64,000 nt of DNA from Symbiodinium natans (taxonomy: Eukaryota; Sar; Dinophyceae; Suessiales; Symbiodiniaceae). A program made the translations under genes and the position numbers. The stretch lies in the NCBI GenBank assembly GCA_905221605.1, contig CAJNDS010002213.1, positions 124,001 through 188,000 of the forward strand, given 5' to 3'. The notes below the pieces were generated by a model. The model did not search any database and was not told the origin of the DNA. It saw nothing but the letters and a program-made list of their open reading frames with translations. This document shows, piece by piece, positions 23,482-34,416 of this stretch; position 1 is the first letter of the stretch; each line of letters opens with the position of its first letter.

Positions 23482-24058
23482 CTGGATGAAAGTGGGGTTT
23501 AGGGTTTGGGGTTTAGGGTTTAGGGTTTGGGGTTTAGGGTTTGGGGTTTAGGGTTTGAGGTTTAGGGATGTGTCGAACCTACAAGCCCTAAACCCTAAAC
23601 CCGAAACCCTAAATCCTAAACCCTATGGGGCAGCTAGGGACCCCTCCAAAAATAGGGTCGCCGAAAGGATGAGGGTTGCTTAGGAGCTGAGGGTCGCAGG
23701 GGTTTAGGGTTTCGGCTGCGAGACTGATTGCCTGATGTTCCAGTGTAGGTTGACCTGTAAAGCCTCTGAACATATTCTGCAATAAGGATCTTCGTAGATC
23801 CACTAAGGGGGAACTTGAGACAAAACAGACGCACATCACGGGCCTACCCAGCTTAGCCGGGGTTGTACCCTAAACCCTAAACCCTACACCCTAAACCCTA
23901 AACCCTAATAATACCCTACACCCTAAGCCCTAAACCCTACACCTCGTAGGCGTAGAGCACCTTGCACGCACTTGACATCGCTTGCATGGAGGGCCTTGGG
24001 TAACCAGAGGACCCTCAAGAGCCAACACGAGCCCCCCTAAACCCTGAACCCGAAACCT

Positions 24059-24219
24059 ATATACATATCTACATATCTACATATCTACATATCTACATAT
24101 CTACATATCTACATACATACATACATACATACATACATACATACATACATACATACATACATACATACATACATTACCTATATGTATATATATATATATG
24201 TACATACTACCTATACGTG

Positions 24220-24250
<31 letters not shown>

Positions 24251-24345
24251 ATGTATATATATATATATATTTTTTTTTATTATATGTGTTTATTTACAGG
24301 GTTCCCTGAACCCTACGCCTATATATATATATATACTACCAGTAC
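24059..24345. repeat. TACATATC / TACA / TA microsatellite cluster
   Basis: Successive tracts of TACATATC, TACA and TA units with a T run. Tyr/Ile frames across it are repeat artefacts. Confidence 0.95.
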
Positions 24346-24414
24346 AGCTTCTAAATCCGGGTCCGGTTCAGGGTTGCGCGGCATAGGGTTGGGGCCGGGG
24401 CATAGGTGTTTTTT

Positions 24415-25412
24415 GGGGTACAGTGACAGCACTGATTACGAAATCATTGGATTAAGAAAAGAGCATGCTCGCGGCTGGATCCCGGATTCATAAAAATGCG
24501 AAAATTGAGAGCGAGACTAAATTAAGAAACCGAGGGTACCCTCATCCTGGGCCCTAAATTTCGTAAATTTGGTTGTTTTTGGCAACCGCCGAATGAAAAG
24601 TCTCCCCCCCCTCAAATAAGAAACTCAGCCCTCGATTTCTTAAATTTAAGAAATCCAGCCCCTCGATTTCTTAAATTTAAGAAATCCAGCCCCTCGATTT
24701 CTTAGATTTAAGAAATCCAGCCCCTCGATTTCTTAAATTTAAGAAATCCAGCCCCTCAATTTCTTAAGTTTAAGAAATCCAGCCCCTCGATTTCTTAAAT
24801 TTGGGGTCCAGCCCAATTCCCCCCCCCCCCCCCCCCCTCAAATTAAGAAATCCAGCCTAAATTGGAGGTTTTGGCCTAAAATAAGAAATTCCTCCCACCC
24901 ACCCCCCCACCCCCCCCCCCCCCCCCCCCCCTACATGAGAAATCCAGCCCCTCGATTTCTTAATTTAATTCTTAAATTTAAGAAATCGAGGGGCTGGATT
25001 TCTTATTTGGGGGGGGGGGGGGGTGGGAGGAATAGGCCAAAACCCTCCAATTCAGGCTGGATTTCATAATTTGAGGGGGGGGGGGGGGGAATTGGGCTGG
25101 ACCCCAAATTTAAGAAATCGAGGGTCTGGATTTCTTAAATTTAAGAAATTGAGGGGCTGGTTCTTAAATTGCCGATTTGAGGGGAGCCCCCGATAAAGAA
25201 CTTGGGTGATCAGCCTAATGGATAAGGCGTCGCCTTACTCATTGACACGTTGCCAGTTCGAATCCCATTAACAAATTCGTTAAGAAACCGAGGGTACCCT
25301 CAAAAGTGTGGAGGCTATAATTCCGGAAATTGAGTGGGCTTCATCATTAAGAAACCGAGGATACCCTCGCCAAAACTTAGAGGTTTCTTATCCAGCCCTG
25401 TCACTGTACCCC
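24415..25412. mobile_element. Approx. 1-kb terminal-inverted-repeat (foldback) element
   Basis: The ends are perfect 15-bp inverted repeats, GGGGTACAGTGACAG and CTGTCACTGTACCCC. Inside are many copies of AAGAAATCCAGCCCCTCGAT and its complement in two opposed blocks (about 24600-24980 and 24980-25180). TTAAGAAACCGAGGGTACCC occurs at about 24522 and 25279, with a close variant at about 25350. Poly-C/G runs are present. No transposase frame is seen, so it is non-autonomous. No clear target-site duplication was found. Confidence 0.7.
25206..25272 (+). other. tRNA-Arg-like segment with A and B boxes
   Basis: GATCAGCCTAATGGATAAGG resembles a tRNA A box and D arm, and AGTTCGAATCCC resembles a B box and T loop, at normal spacing. 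The acceptor stem does not pair and the anticodon arm is poor, so this is probably a tRNA-derived (SINE-type) head inside the foldback element and not a working tRNA. Confidence 0.5.
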
Positions 25413-25463
25413 AAACCCTAAGCCCTAGGGAGGCCATGCCGGAGTTCTTTTAGGGTTTAGGGT

Positions 25464-25560
25464 TTAGGGTTTCGGCCCAGTTGCCTTCAAGGCCTTCTTG
25501 CGCTCCCGTCGCGCCGCCTTGGCATCCTGGCATTCGGCGCAAGCGCACGCGTGCGCACGC
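25464..25560 (-). CDS. Cys/Lys-rich C-terminal exon
   Basis: Minus frame reads AHACACAECQDAKAARRERK and continues KALKATGPKP, ending at a TAA formed by the first CCCTAA of the adjoining array. The cysteines suggest a small metal-binding site with a basic tail. A GC donor (AAG|GCAACT) before the stop is also possible. Gene unknown. Confidence 0.4.
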
Positions 25561-25805
25561 GCTTGCAAACTCTGAGCCGTGAACCCTCGAATCCTTCAAT
25601 GCCCCTAAACTCCCTAAAATCCCCCAAACACCCTAAACCCCCAAACCCCAGAAAGCCCCAAACCCCCGGAAAGCACCTAAAATCCCCTAAGCCCCATAAA
25701 ACCCAATGGGTTTTAATTGTGCAGGAGGTAGAGAGGATGCACGCAGTGGCCCTGAGACCTTGAACATTTCTCTCCCTCGTTCTGTCTACTTTCTTCCTCT
25801 AGATC

Positions 25806-25905
25806 TATCTGTCTCGCTCTCGCTCTCTCGCTCTCTCGCTCTCTCGCTCTCTCGCTCTCTCGCTCTCTCGATCTGTCAGTCTCTCGCTCTCTCGCTCTCT
25901 CGCTC

Positions 25906-25961
<56 letters not shown>

Positions 25962-25962
25962 G
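25806..25962. repeat. (CTCTCG)n / (CT)n microsatellite
   Basis: Pure pyrimidine-rich tandem repeat. Ser/Leu and Arg/Glu frames across it are artefacts. Confidence 0.95.
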
Positions 25963-26307
25963 TGTTTTTTTCAAAGAAACATGCTAGGTGTGTATATATT
26001 ATATATACACGTATGTGCCCATGTGTGGTATAGTACCTTGTTTTTGTAACCTGATTCGAGTTCCTTGCCAAAAAACACCCTTGGCTGGGAAATTACCTTT
26101 GTCAAAGAACCCTAAACCCTAAACCCTAAACCCTAAACCCTAAACCCTAAACCCTAAACCCTAAACCCTAAACCCATGTTGTTCTGGGATTTGGGGTGTG
26201 GAAGACGAGAGGGATGCCGGCATTTCGTGGGAGCCCCTAAAACCCTAAACCCTAAACCCTAAACCCTAACCCCTAAACCCTAAACCCTAAACCCTAAACC
26301 CTAAAAG

Positions 26308-26380
26308 GCCCCCAAGGAGCCTTGACAGCAGACTCACCCGGCTCCTGAAGAGCTTGCTGTGGCATTCAGAGTTCAGGCAG
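26308..26380 (+). CDS. Exon-like island, amphipathic
   Basis: Follows a CCCTAAAAG acceptor and reads PPRSLDSRLTRLLKSLLWHS then EFRQ. No GT lies at the right end; AG|GCAG would be a GC donor. A C-rich array lies left and a G-rich array right. Unrecognised. Confidence 0.35.
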
Positions 26381-26902
26381 TTTAGGGTTAGGGCTTAGGG
26401 TGGGTTTAGGATTTAGGATGTAGGATTTAGGATTTAGGGTTTAGGGTTTAGGGCTTAGGGTTGAGGGTTTAGGGTGGAGTGCTCACGGTGTCGGCATGCT
26501 TAGGGTTCAGGGAGTAGGGATTCTTCAGTTTAGGGCTCCGGGTTCGCCTCAAAAACCCCAAAAGCCGTAGGGTTTCGGGTTTCGGGTTTCGGGCTTAGGG
26601 TTTAGGGTTTGGGGACCCTGCCCAACACGTACCCCTTATGCCTCCCAGAACTGCAACAACTTAGTTGAAGAATAACCATCAACCCCATATCCTGCACCCT
26701 AAGCCTGCCCGAAAATCCTCAAGCAATACACTGTAATATTCCTTCAGGGCCCCTTTTTACACCAAAATAGCACAAGAACATTCAGGGGGTGTCCGACACC
26801 CTAAATCCTAAACCCAACCCTGAACTCTGAACCCTAAACCCTAAACCCAAAACCCTAAACCCTAAAGCCGAAACCCAAAAGCCTAAACCCGAAACCCTGA
26901 AC

Positions 26903-26971
26903 CCGAAGCGGAGTATCTTCGGGGTCATCTTGTAGCGCCTCATCCTCGGAGCCCGACTCATCTGCAACCAC
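26903..26971 (-). CDS. Acidic 23-codon exon
   Basis: Acceptor GAAACAG and donor CGG|GTTCAG bracket exactly 23 codons (VVADESGSEDEALQDDPEDT then PLR). This is typical of an acidic linker in a nuclear protein. Gene unknown. Confidence 0.45.
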
Positions 26972-27614
26972 CTGTTTCTGGGCTTGGGTTTAGGGTTTAG
27001 GGTTTAGGGTTTAGGGTTTAGGGTTTAGGGTTTGGGGTTTAGGGTTTAGGGTTTAGGGTTTAGGGTTAGGGTTTAGGGTTTGGGGTTTAGGGTTTGGGGT
27101 TTAAGGTTTAGGGTTTAGGGTTTGGGGTTTGGGGCTTGGGGCTTGAGGTTTGGGGCTTGGGGGTTTGGGGGTTTGGGGGTTTGGGGTTTAGGGGTTTAGG
27201 GCTTTGGAGTTTGGGATAGAAACCTTGAGGGTTCAAGTGTGACGTTGTGGGTGTGTTAGAACTGGCAAAGATCTGTAGATCCCTGCTGGGTTTTAAGTTT
27301 AGAGTTTAGAAACGCTAAAGCTCCTTCGCCCGTGCAACGCCCTCAGCTCTAAAACCAAAAAAACCCCAAACCAAAAGTACTATTTGCTCAAGAACTCCAA
27401 AAAATCAAAAACATGTTCTTCCCTATAAGCGCAATATAGAGATGTTTGTCTTTTATTTGTTTGGGGTTCAAAAGCAAAAAAACAGCAAAGACTCCAAGAC
27501 AATTTGGTCTTAGATAGGCTTGGGGATGAAGGGTTTGGGGCTTATTAGGGTTCAGGCTTTGAGGAACATAGGGCGTAGGGATTTAGGGCTTGGGGCTTTA
27601 GGTGTTTTGGGTGT

Positions 27615-27705
27615 CTAGGGGCTTTCTGATCTGTGCGGTTTCAGGTTCGAAGGGTTTTGGGAGAAGCGGGTTTCGAACTTCCTGGCGTGACCTTTTTCCG
27701 GGCAT
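27615..27705 (-). CDS. Possible first exon
   Basis: ATG then PGKRSRQEVRNPLLPKPF and further sense codons without a stop. The context AAGTAAGATG is neutral. Weak evidence only. Confidence 0.2.
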
Positions 27706-27902
27706 CTTACTTCTGACTCCAAGCCCCAAAAAAGGGCTGAGATGTAAGGGACAAGCCACCCGAGGCGATACTAGAGCTTAGGGTTGGGGCTTAGGGCTTA
27801 GGGCTTAGGGCTTAGGGCTTAGGGCTCAGGGCTCAGGGCTTAGAGTTTAGGGTTTGGGGTTTAGGCTAGGGTTTAGGGTTTAGGGTTTTGGGCTTAGGGT
27901 TC

Positions 27903-28151
27903 TCACTTTTTTGACCCTGCAAGCTTGAGAGCAGACTCCTTTTTGTGCATTCCTCTCTGTGCTCGAAGGCTTTGCAAGCAAATGGCGTGCCTTTGGGATG
28001 TTGGCCTTCTTTCCTCAGAAGGCTCTAACTCTAAAGCGAGCGAAACCAGATTAAATCGATATGGTTCAGCGATGCAGTCTTTCTGAGCAAAGTGCTGTCT
28101 TAACTCAATGAGGCCTTCACCAGTCGGAGTGGCAAACCCACAGGCCTTCAA
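27903..28151 (-). CDS. Unrecognised open frame
   Basis: 82 codons (FATPTGEGLIELRQHF, then AEPYRFNLVSLALELEP) in a repeat-free island. Composition is coding-like but no domain is recognised. It ends against a TTTAGGG array. Confidence 0.3.
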   Translation of the reverse strand: MKACGFATPTGEGLIELRQHFAQKDCIAEPYRFNLVSLALELEPSEERRPTSQRHAICLQSLRAQRGMHKKESALKLAGSKK

Positions 28152-28250
28152 CCCATCAAACCCTTGCCGTCTCCAAACTCCACTGAATCTTTGCAGCCTA
28201 AACCCTAAACCCTAAACCCTAAACCCTAAACCCTAAACCCTAAACCCTAG

Positions 28251-28344
28251 ACCAATCGCTGAGGCCATTTCAAAGCTCTTGGCTGCCGAAATTTTCCGGC
28301 TTGCGAAGCGTGAAGAGCTTCGCGACAGAGCCGCGGACCTGTGA
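28251..28344 (+). CDS. Terminal exon with helical, charged C-terminus
   Basis: The preceding CCCTAAA array ends CCCTAG, a ready acceptor. The exon reads PIAEAISKLLAAEIFRLAKR and EELRDRAADL, then TGA. It is amphipathic and biased for G/C in third positions. Antisense frames are weaker. Gene unknown. Confidence 0.4.
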
Positions 28345-28645
28345 TCGTCCAAGGAGCTCGGTTTTGGGTTTAGGGTTTAGGGTTTAGGGTTTAGGGTTTA
28401 GGGTTTTGGGTTTAGGGTTTAGGGTTTCGGGTTTAGGGGGGAGATGACTCTTTGCTTTTTGGCATGGAAGTGGGGAGCCATAAGGAATTGCAGGGTGGTT
28501 TTGGGCTTAGGGTTTATAGTATGTGGGTTTAGGGTTTGTAGGGGTTTGCCAAGAAGCCCCTGAACTAAACCCTAAACCCGAAACCCGAAACCCTAAACCC
28601 TAAACCCTAAACCCTAAACCCTGAACCCTAAACCCCCACAAAGGG

Positions 28646-28712
28646 AAGTTCGGGATTCTCTGCTTCGAGCTATCGAGGACACGGATGCTTCTGCGCGCAT
28701 ATGGGCTCCCTG
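28646..28712 (+). CDS. Possible terminal exon
   Basis: Plus frame EVRDSLLRAIEDTDASARIW then AP and TGA. The antisense strand is also open, so strand is uncertain. Confidence 0.25.
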
Positions 28713-29193
28713 AAACCTAAGCCCTAGACCCTGAACCCTAAACCCCAGTTTAGGGTTTAGGGTTTAGGGTTTAGGGTTTAGGCCCAACACAAACAAAGAC
28801 TACAGTAGGCACCAAAAACCCTAAAACCCTAAAGCCTTAAATTCCCCTAAGCCCTGAACCCCACGCCCTAAACCCTAAACCCTAAACCCTAAACCCCAAA
28901 GCCTAAAGCCTAAAGCCTAAAGCCCTAAGCTCTAAATCCTGATCCCTCCTAAGCCCCCAAGGAGAACCTCCAAAAGAGCAAGCACCTCGGCACCGAATCC
29001 TGAACGCCTCACATCCCAGTCAAGCCCCGAGAGATCTGCAACCCTGAAGGTTTAGGGTCTGGGGTTTGGTGTTTTAAAAGTTTGGGGTTTAGGGTTTTAA
29101 AGTTTTGGGTTTTAGGGTTTGGAGTTTAGGGTTCAGGGTTTGCCCTCAACCCAAAAAAGGGCTTGCCCAAAACCCAAAACCCTGAACCCCCAC

Positions 29194-29294
29194 CCGAGCG
29201 CCCGTAAGCTCTCCGATGTTCAGCGAGGCGGCTTCGTAGGTTCCTTTGTCCGTCTTCATGTCGTTCTCCTCCAGCTTTTGGATGTACAAGGAGC
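29194..29294 (-). CDS. 101-nt exon of an unrecognised minus-strand gene
   Basis: A pyrimidine-rich acceptor (ACATTCTTCAG) and a donor (CGG|GTGGGG) bracket a coding frame: SLYIQKLEENDMKTDKGTYE, then AASLNIGELTGAR. Third positions are strongly G/C. I do not recognise the family. Confidence 0.5.
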
Positions 29295-29767
29295 CTGAAG
29301 AATGTAGCGGGCTCTTGTGAGGACCTCGATCCCTAAACCCCTACGCCTCTATACCCTAAACCCTCAACCCTAAACCCTCAACCCTAAACCCTAAGCCTCC
29401 TCAGGGGTGCACCGTGTGGGGGTTTGGCTGAGGGGCCCCGTGAGTACTGGGAACTCGACCTCTCTGGGTGCCCCCTGGGCTTCCTAGACAATTTCTCCAG
29501 ACCTGCATCAGAATCAGTTCACATGAGGGTCGAGGGGTTGGGGTTTAGGGTTCGTAAACAAATCAAACTGTGGCCCGGTCCGGTACTCGACTGTAAAGAG
29601 TATACCAGTACAAGCAGCGCGCCCATGATGGGTTTAGGGTTTAGGGGTAGGGCTTGGGGTTTGGGGTTTAGGGTTTAGGGTTCAGGGTTAAGGGTTTAGG
29701 GCTTAGCCGGTAGAGCTGGGCTCCCGGCAAAACTGCGCCCTGGCATCTGGCTTGCCTCGGGACTCAC

Positions 29768-29805
29768 CCTGAAACCGAGAAATTCCGATCGTTCGGTGCC
29801 GAAAC
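29768..29805 (-). CDS. Short exon with consensus GTGAGT donor
   Basis: The array's own TTTAG serves as acceptor. The frame reads GFGTERSEFLGFR and ends at GTGAGT. Unlike most islands it has G-rich repeats on the left and C-rich on the right. Confidence 0.3.
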
Positions 29806-30284
29806 CCTAAACCCTAAACCCTAAACCCTAAACCCTAAACCCTAAACCCTAAACCCTAAACCCCTTTATACCCAAGTGGCTGAGGTTCTAGGGGGCCAGC
29901 AGCCGAGCACATTTCGGGTTTCGGGTTGGGGTTTAGGGTTCAGGGTTTAGGGTGTAGGGTTTAGGGCTTCGTGTGCATGTCCTTGCTTGAAATAGGTCAT
30001 TTAGTGGTACTTGCGGCTGAGTTTTGCTTCCTGAGCTTGCAGCTCGGCTTCTTAAGAGTAGTCGGGTTACGCCAATAACAAATCCCTTGTGGCAACTCTT
30101 GCCGAAACCCTAAACCCTAAACCCTAAGCCCTAAACCCTAAACCCAAAACCGTAAACCCTAAACCCTAAACCCTAAACCCAAAACCCTAAACCCTACACT
30201 GCAGCTGAGTGAGCAGTTTGGGGATTAGGGCTTCGGGTGTGTCTAGGGTTGACAGAGCTACGACCAAAGTGGCCGCCCCCCCCC

Positions 30285-30300
30285 CTCCCCCCCCGGCCCC
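30285..30300. repeat. C-rich homopolymer tract
   Basis: Interrupted C runs. Nothing else is supported in the surrounding 30230-30640 segment. Confidence 0.6.
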
Positions 30301-30721
30301 CTTCCCAAACCCTAAACCCTAAACACTGGGCCCTAAACCCTAACCGCCTGCCATGTTGCTGCCGTTTACCGCAACAAAAGAAGAAAGTAAGGCCGCGCGC
30401 CATCCCCAACCCCCCAAAAAAGCTCTGAGCATTCAATTAAACACCAAAGACGAAACCCAAGCACCTACCCGTGACTCCAATTACAGCTTTACCTGCTGAT
30501 GAACGGGTGATAACGATTTAGCTGTAGGTAAACCAAGATACAAGTAAACCCCAAAGCCTTAACCAATCCTGAGCCCCTAACCAACAAAATGTCCTGGACC
30601 GTCTGCGGTTTAGGCTTTACGCTGTAGGTTTTGGGAAACCCTAAACCCTAAACCCTAAACCCTAAACCCTAAACCCTAAACCCTAAACCCTAAACCCTAA
30701 ACCCTGTTTAGGGATGCAGAG

Positions 30722-30830
30722 GCGCGTCATCCGCCTTATGTATGCCCAGCCTTTCAACATGGGGCCTGACCAAGTCGGGCCCGTTGACGGCCAGCAGAAA
30801 TCCAAGGAATACACGTTCAAAGAGGTCCAA
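30722..30830. other. Exon-like island, strand undecided
   Basis: Open on plus (MQRRVIRLMYAQPFNMGPDQ and onward) and on minus (LDLFERVFLGFLLAVNGPDL and onward). Both look coding. Neighbouring supported exons (29194-29294, 31225-31304) are minus, which favours the minus reading. Confidence 0.35.
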
Positions 30831-30852
30831 AGCCAAGAAGGGGCTAACTCGA

Positions 30853-30955
30853 AATATAGTGGCCTGAAAAGTTAAAATAGGGTTTTGGGAATTGCAGTAT
30901 AATTACGAAGGGTCCATAAGGGAATTCGATTAGTAAATATTCCGGCCCCTATATT
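30853..30955. mobile_element. MITE-like element, TATAGGGGYC family
   Basis: Ends AATATAGTGGCC and GGCCCCTATATT are inverted. It shares TTAAAATAGGGTTTTGGG-type and GGGTCCATAAGGGAAT-type segments with 2986-3155. Confidence 0.55.
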
Positions 30956-31224
30956 AGATCAACCACCCACAGGCCGAATCCCCCAAATTGAAGATTTCAC
31001 TCAGGACCTTTGGCAGGGCCAAAGTGAGCCCTAAACCCTAAACCCTAAAACCTAAACCCTAAACCCTAAACCCTGAACCCTAAACCCCGGACAGACTCAC
31101 ACCCTCAGCCAGCCTTTGGGACGGGTCCAAGAAGTTCCCGTTATCTCTAAATCCTGCACCCGAGACCTTGAGACCCTATTCACCCTAAACCCTGAACCCT
31201 AAACCCTAAATCCAAAACCCTGAC

Positions 31225-31304
31225 CTCTCTTCGGAAATCCTCCGCGACGAGCGGCCCTGTTTCGCGAGGTTGTCCAGCATCGAGCCGACCAGAATCATGG
31301 CACC
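31225..31304 (-). CDS. 80-nt exon, hydrophobic then basic
   Basis: Acceptor CCTGCAG and donor AGAG|GTCAGG bracket 26 codons plus two bases: GAMILVGSMLDNLAKQGRSS then RRISEE. C-rich repeats lie left and G-rich right. The gene is unrecognised and may continue to 29194-29294. Confidence 0.5.
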
Positions 31305-31995
31305 CTGCAGGTTTAGGGGGGTTTAGGGTTTAGAGTTTAAGTTTAGGGTTTAGGGTTTGGGGTTCCGGGGCTTGGGGGTTTAGGGGTTTAGGGGTTTCGG
31401 GGTTTGGGGGTTAGGAGGGTTGAAAATTCAGGTTTGACATGGACTGTAGATCCCAAAGTAGTTTAGCATAGGGACCCTGAACCTTAACTCCCTAAACACC
31501 TAGTTTGCCTACACGCCTACTACCCAAATTCTCGAAGTTGTATAGTTCCATTCCCTAAGCCCTAAACCCAAAAACAACACGCTGTGTGTTGGGCGATGCC
31601 CGGCTGTCCGAGCGTTTCAAGCCGGTGCAGGGCTCGGGAATTTGGCGTTTAGGGTTTAGGGTATATCGGATTGAGAGTTTAGGGTTTAGGCTTTAGGGTT
31701 TCGAGGTAGGGCAAGGAGCGCTTAGGTCATATTCATGGTTTGAGGTTTGGGGTTTTGAGGTTTTTCAGGGCTTTGGTTTGTCGAGTTTGGGGTCAAGGGT
31801 GTTGGTTTTGGGGTTCAGGGGTTCAGGGTGTCGGGACCTTCTTAGTCTAGGGCTCCGGACTGGCACCTTCAAACCCCTGTGCTCTAAATGGGGCGTGTAC
31901 GGTATTAGGGGCACCTTCTTGGGGTCCTTTTTGTAAGGGGATTTGGGGGGTCCCTTTTGGTCGCAAACCCCCGAATAGAAAACTCTCTTTTGGGT

Positions 31996-32118
31996 TTAGG
32001 GCTTGAGCCTCTCCTCCACCCCCATTGAGCAAAACTCGGAGCCCTCAGCCACAGGGGCCTCACAGGTCTCCTCTTTGTTGCCAATGAGCATGGGGTATGA
32101 GACGGGCTCCTTGGCGCA
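31996..32118 (-). CDS. Possible terminal exon
   Basis: Minus frame reads KEPVSYPMLIGNKEETCEAP, then VAEGSEFCSMGVEERLKP, with a TAA formed in the adjoining CCCTAAA unit. Codon bias is good. The acceptor is probably GCGCCAAG. Family unknown. Confidence 0.4.
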   Translation of the reverse strand, partial: CAKEPVSYPMLIGNKEETCEAPVAEGSEFCSMGVEERLKP

Positions 32119-32397
32119 AGGCCCTAACGCCCAAAACAGCGCAAGCCCTAAACCCTGAAGCCTAAACCCTGAGCCCTAAACCCTATGCCCTATAAGTCCT
32201 AAGAACTATTCGCCCTAAGCTCGATTTGGAGCGCTTAAGATTTTAACTTTTGACCATGCTTTGGGCCGATGCGCGTGCGAACTTGCAGCCAGGGGTAACG
32301 GTTTAGGGTTTTAGGGTTTTAGGGTTTTAGGGGTTTAGGGTTCAGGGTTTAGGGTTTAGGGGTTTAGGGGTTTAATCCCTTCCCCCTAATATTAAAC

Positions 32398-32420
32398 GGG
32401 GGGGGCCCCCCCCCCCCCCC
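32398..32420. repeat. G/C homopolymer junction
   Basis: A G run followed directly by a C run, a short perfect inverted repeat. The surrounding 32370-32680 segment is AT-rich and holds no exon I can support. Confidence 0.6.
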
Positions 32421-32678
32421 AAATAGAAACTGGAAATGTGTTTTTATTATTAGGGGGAGGTTTTTATCCAAATGTCATGTTTGGGGTCCAAAGGGTCGAG
32501 GGTCTAGGCTTGGAAGGGAGGGAAGGGAGCTTCAGGATGTTGGTTGGCTTGCGGGTTTTGGGAGCCCTGAACCCCCCCCCTAATTCGGAATAGGGTTTAA
32601 AAGGCGGGCTCGGTTTCGGCAGGATTTTCCGGAAAGTGTTTTTAGTATTAGGGGGTCTTTAATAAAAGGGGGAAGCGA

Positions 32679-32972
32679 TTAGCGTACTCCTCGGTACATC
32701 TTGAAGATGCGGCTGCTGATCATCGTTCCCTCCCAACTCCCAACGAACATCGCGACACTGCGGAGGTCTGTGTCAACGACGGCTCGTTCCAAGGTACCAA
32801 CACAAAAGCACACCAGTGTGGAATGAAGGGTGGCTGCTGCGACACTGGTGGGTGCGCAGCATCCTGGAACACTGGCGCCACTCGATGTGCAAAAAAACAA
32901 TGTTTCAGAAACACCTATGTGCGTGAACCTGAACACGTCCAAGAACATCAATACAAGGTGAAGTATTGACAA
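32679..32972 (-). CDS. Unrecognised 97-codon open frame
   Basis: Minus frame with AVVDTDLRSVAMFVGSWEGT in its second half, in a unique island. It borders an inverted (TG)n/(CA)n pair at 32983-33050. No family recognised. Confidence 0.3.
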   Translation of the reverse strand: MSILHLVLMFLDVFRFTHIGVSETLFFCTSSGASVPGCCAPTSVAAATLHSTLVCFCVGTLERAVVDTDLRSVAMFVGSWEGTMISSRIFKMYRGVR

Positions 32973-32982
32973 TCGCCTGAAA

Positions 32983-33050
32983 GTGTGTGTGTGTGTGTGT
33001 GTGTGCGTGCAAAGGCTGTGTCAATGTACACACACACACAGACAGTGTGT
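32983..33050. repeat. Inverted (TG)n / (CA)n pair
   Basis: TGTGTG and CACACA runs about 20 bp apart form a potential hairpin. Confidence 0.8.
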
Positions 33051-33791
33051 GAACAAGCCCGTGGAGGTTGAGGCCTCGGCTTCTAGGAATTCAGCGCTAG
33101 AACGCTAAACTGGACCCCCTCACCCCCAAACCCCAAACCCTAAACCCTAAACCCTAAAAACTGGAGCCCGCTCCGAAACCCTGAACCCTTAACCCTAAAT
33201 GGCACTGTTGCGGAGCCAAGCTGCCACAGAAGTCACTTCCAGGAGCCCGTTCGTGGCCTAGCAGGAAAGCACCCTACATCCGGTTTAGGGGGTTTCGGGT
33301 TTAGGGTTTAGGGCGCGGGGCTTAGGGAGGATTTAGGATTTGAGGCATTGCTAAAGGTATGAGGTTAATTCACCCCCACAATGAGAGGTCAAGCAGGCCT
33401 TCAGGGTTTTACAGGGCTTTCGAGTGGGGCGCTTGAAGGGTTTGGGGCGGGGTTTCGGACGCTGGGGTAGAACTGGTTGCGGGTTTAGGGTTTAGGGGGC
33501 CTAGGGCATCCCTAAACCCTAAACCCTAAACCCTAAACCTTGAACCCTCAACCTTGAACCCTGACGCTAACACATCACTTACTATAGAACTGGGTGACAT
33601 ACCAGTACTCACAGACTGAGACCCCCAGACCCGAAACCCCAAACCCAAAATAGGGTTAGGACCCTAAACCCAAAAAACTCGAAACCTCGTTCTGAAGTCT
33701 AGGTTGGCTTCCTAGTGTTCTTGGGTATTTGGTTCATGTGAGCCTCGGGCAAACTCGTTTGCGGGTTGGGAGGCTAGGGCTTTGCAGGGTT

Positions 33792-33892
33792 TAGGCTTTA
33801 GCTTTAGGGTTTAGGGTTTAGGGTTTAGGGTTTAGGGTTTAGGGTTTAGGGTTTAGGGTTTAGGGTTTAGGGTTTAGGGTTTAGGGTTTAGG
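33792..33892. repeat. TTTAGGG array
   Basis: About fourteen perfect units. A second array of the same orientation is at 34002-34085. The unique segment between is open on minus (LFVVGSNSRLCFWLRQK) but lacks clear splice sites. Confidence 0.9.
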
Positions 33893-34297
33893 GATCTGTG
33901 GACTTCGGGGTTGAGGGTGTTTGCGGAACCGTGTGGAAAATCGAGTGAACCTTTTGCCTTAGCCAGAAACACAAGCGGGAATTTGACCCAACAACAAAGA
34001 GGTTTAGGGTTTAGGGTTTAGGGTTTAGGGTTTAGGGTTTAGGGTTTAGGGTTTAGGGTTTAGGGTTTAGGGTTTAGGGTTTAGAAATTTGGGGTTTAAA
34101 GTTTAGGGTTTAGGGGTTTTCTCTCATATGTTGAGAGCCTACAGCTGGACGGAGTGCAAGAGCTCCCAGAAACTCCTAAGCCCTAAGCCCTGGACCCAAA
34201 CCCCAACCCTGGAACTGTTTGGGCTAGCCCTTTATAAACGAAAAAATGAATTAGCTAGTTAAGGACTATATCCTTTTATATAAGAGGCAACCACATA

Positions 34298-34352
34298 TGT
34301 ATATATATATATATATAAATATGTATGTATATATGTATGTGTATATGTATAT
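34298..34352. repeat. AT-rich microsatellite
   Basis: TATA and GTATGTATA units. The Ile/His frame on minus is an artefact. Confidence 0.85.
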
Positions 34353-34377
34353 GTGTAAAAAAGATAATGTTCATGAC

Positions 34378-34416
34378 CCGACTCTTCGCTGCGAAAGGGG
34401 CCGGGGCTTCGGAGAA
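34378..34416 (-). CDS. 39-nt micro-exon
   Basis: A strong pyrimidine-tract acceptor (TTTCATCTTCTGCAG) and donor CGG|GTCATG bracket 13 codons (FSEAPAPFAAKSR). It may belong with the exons at 34733 and 35158, but this was not shown. Confidence 0.35.

Noticed and set aside
24182-24493. Tyr/Ile-rich ORFs at 24.2 and 47.9 kb
   Set aside because: Products of TA and TATG microsatellites.
25206-25272. Functional tRNA gene
   Set aside because: A and B boxes are recognisable but the acceptor stem and anticodon stem do not pair.
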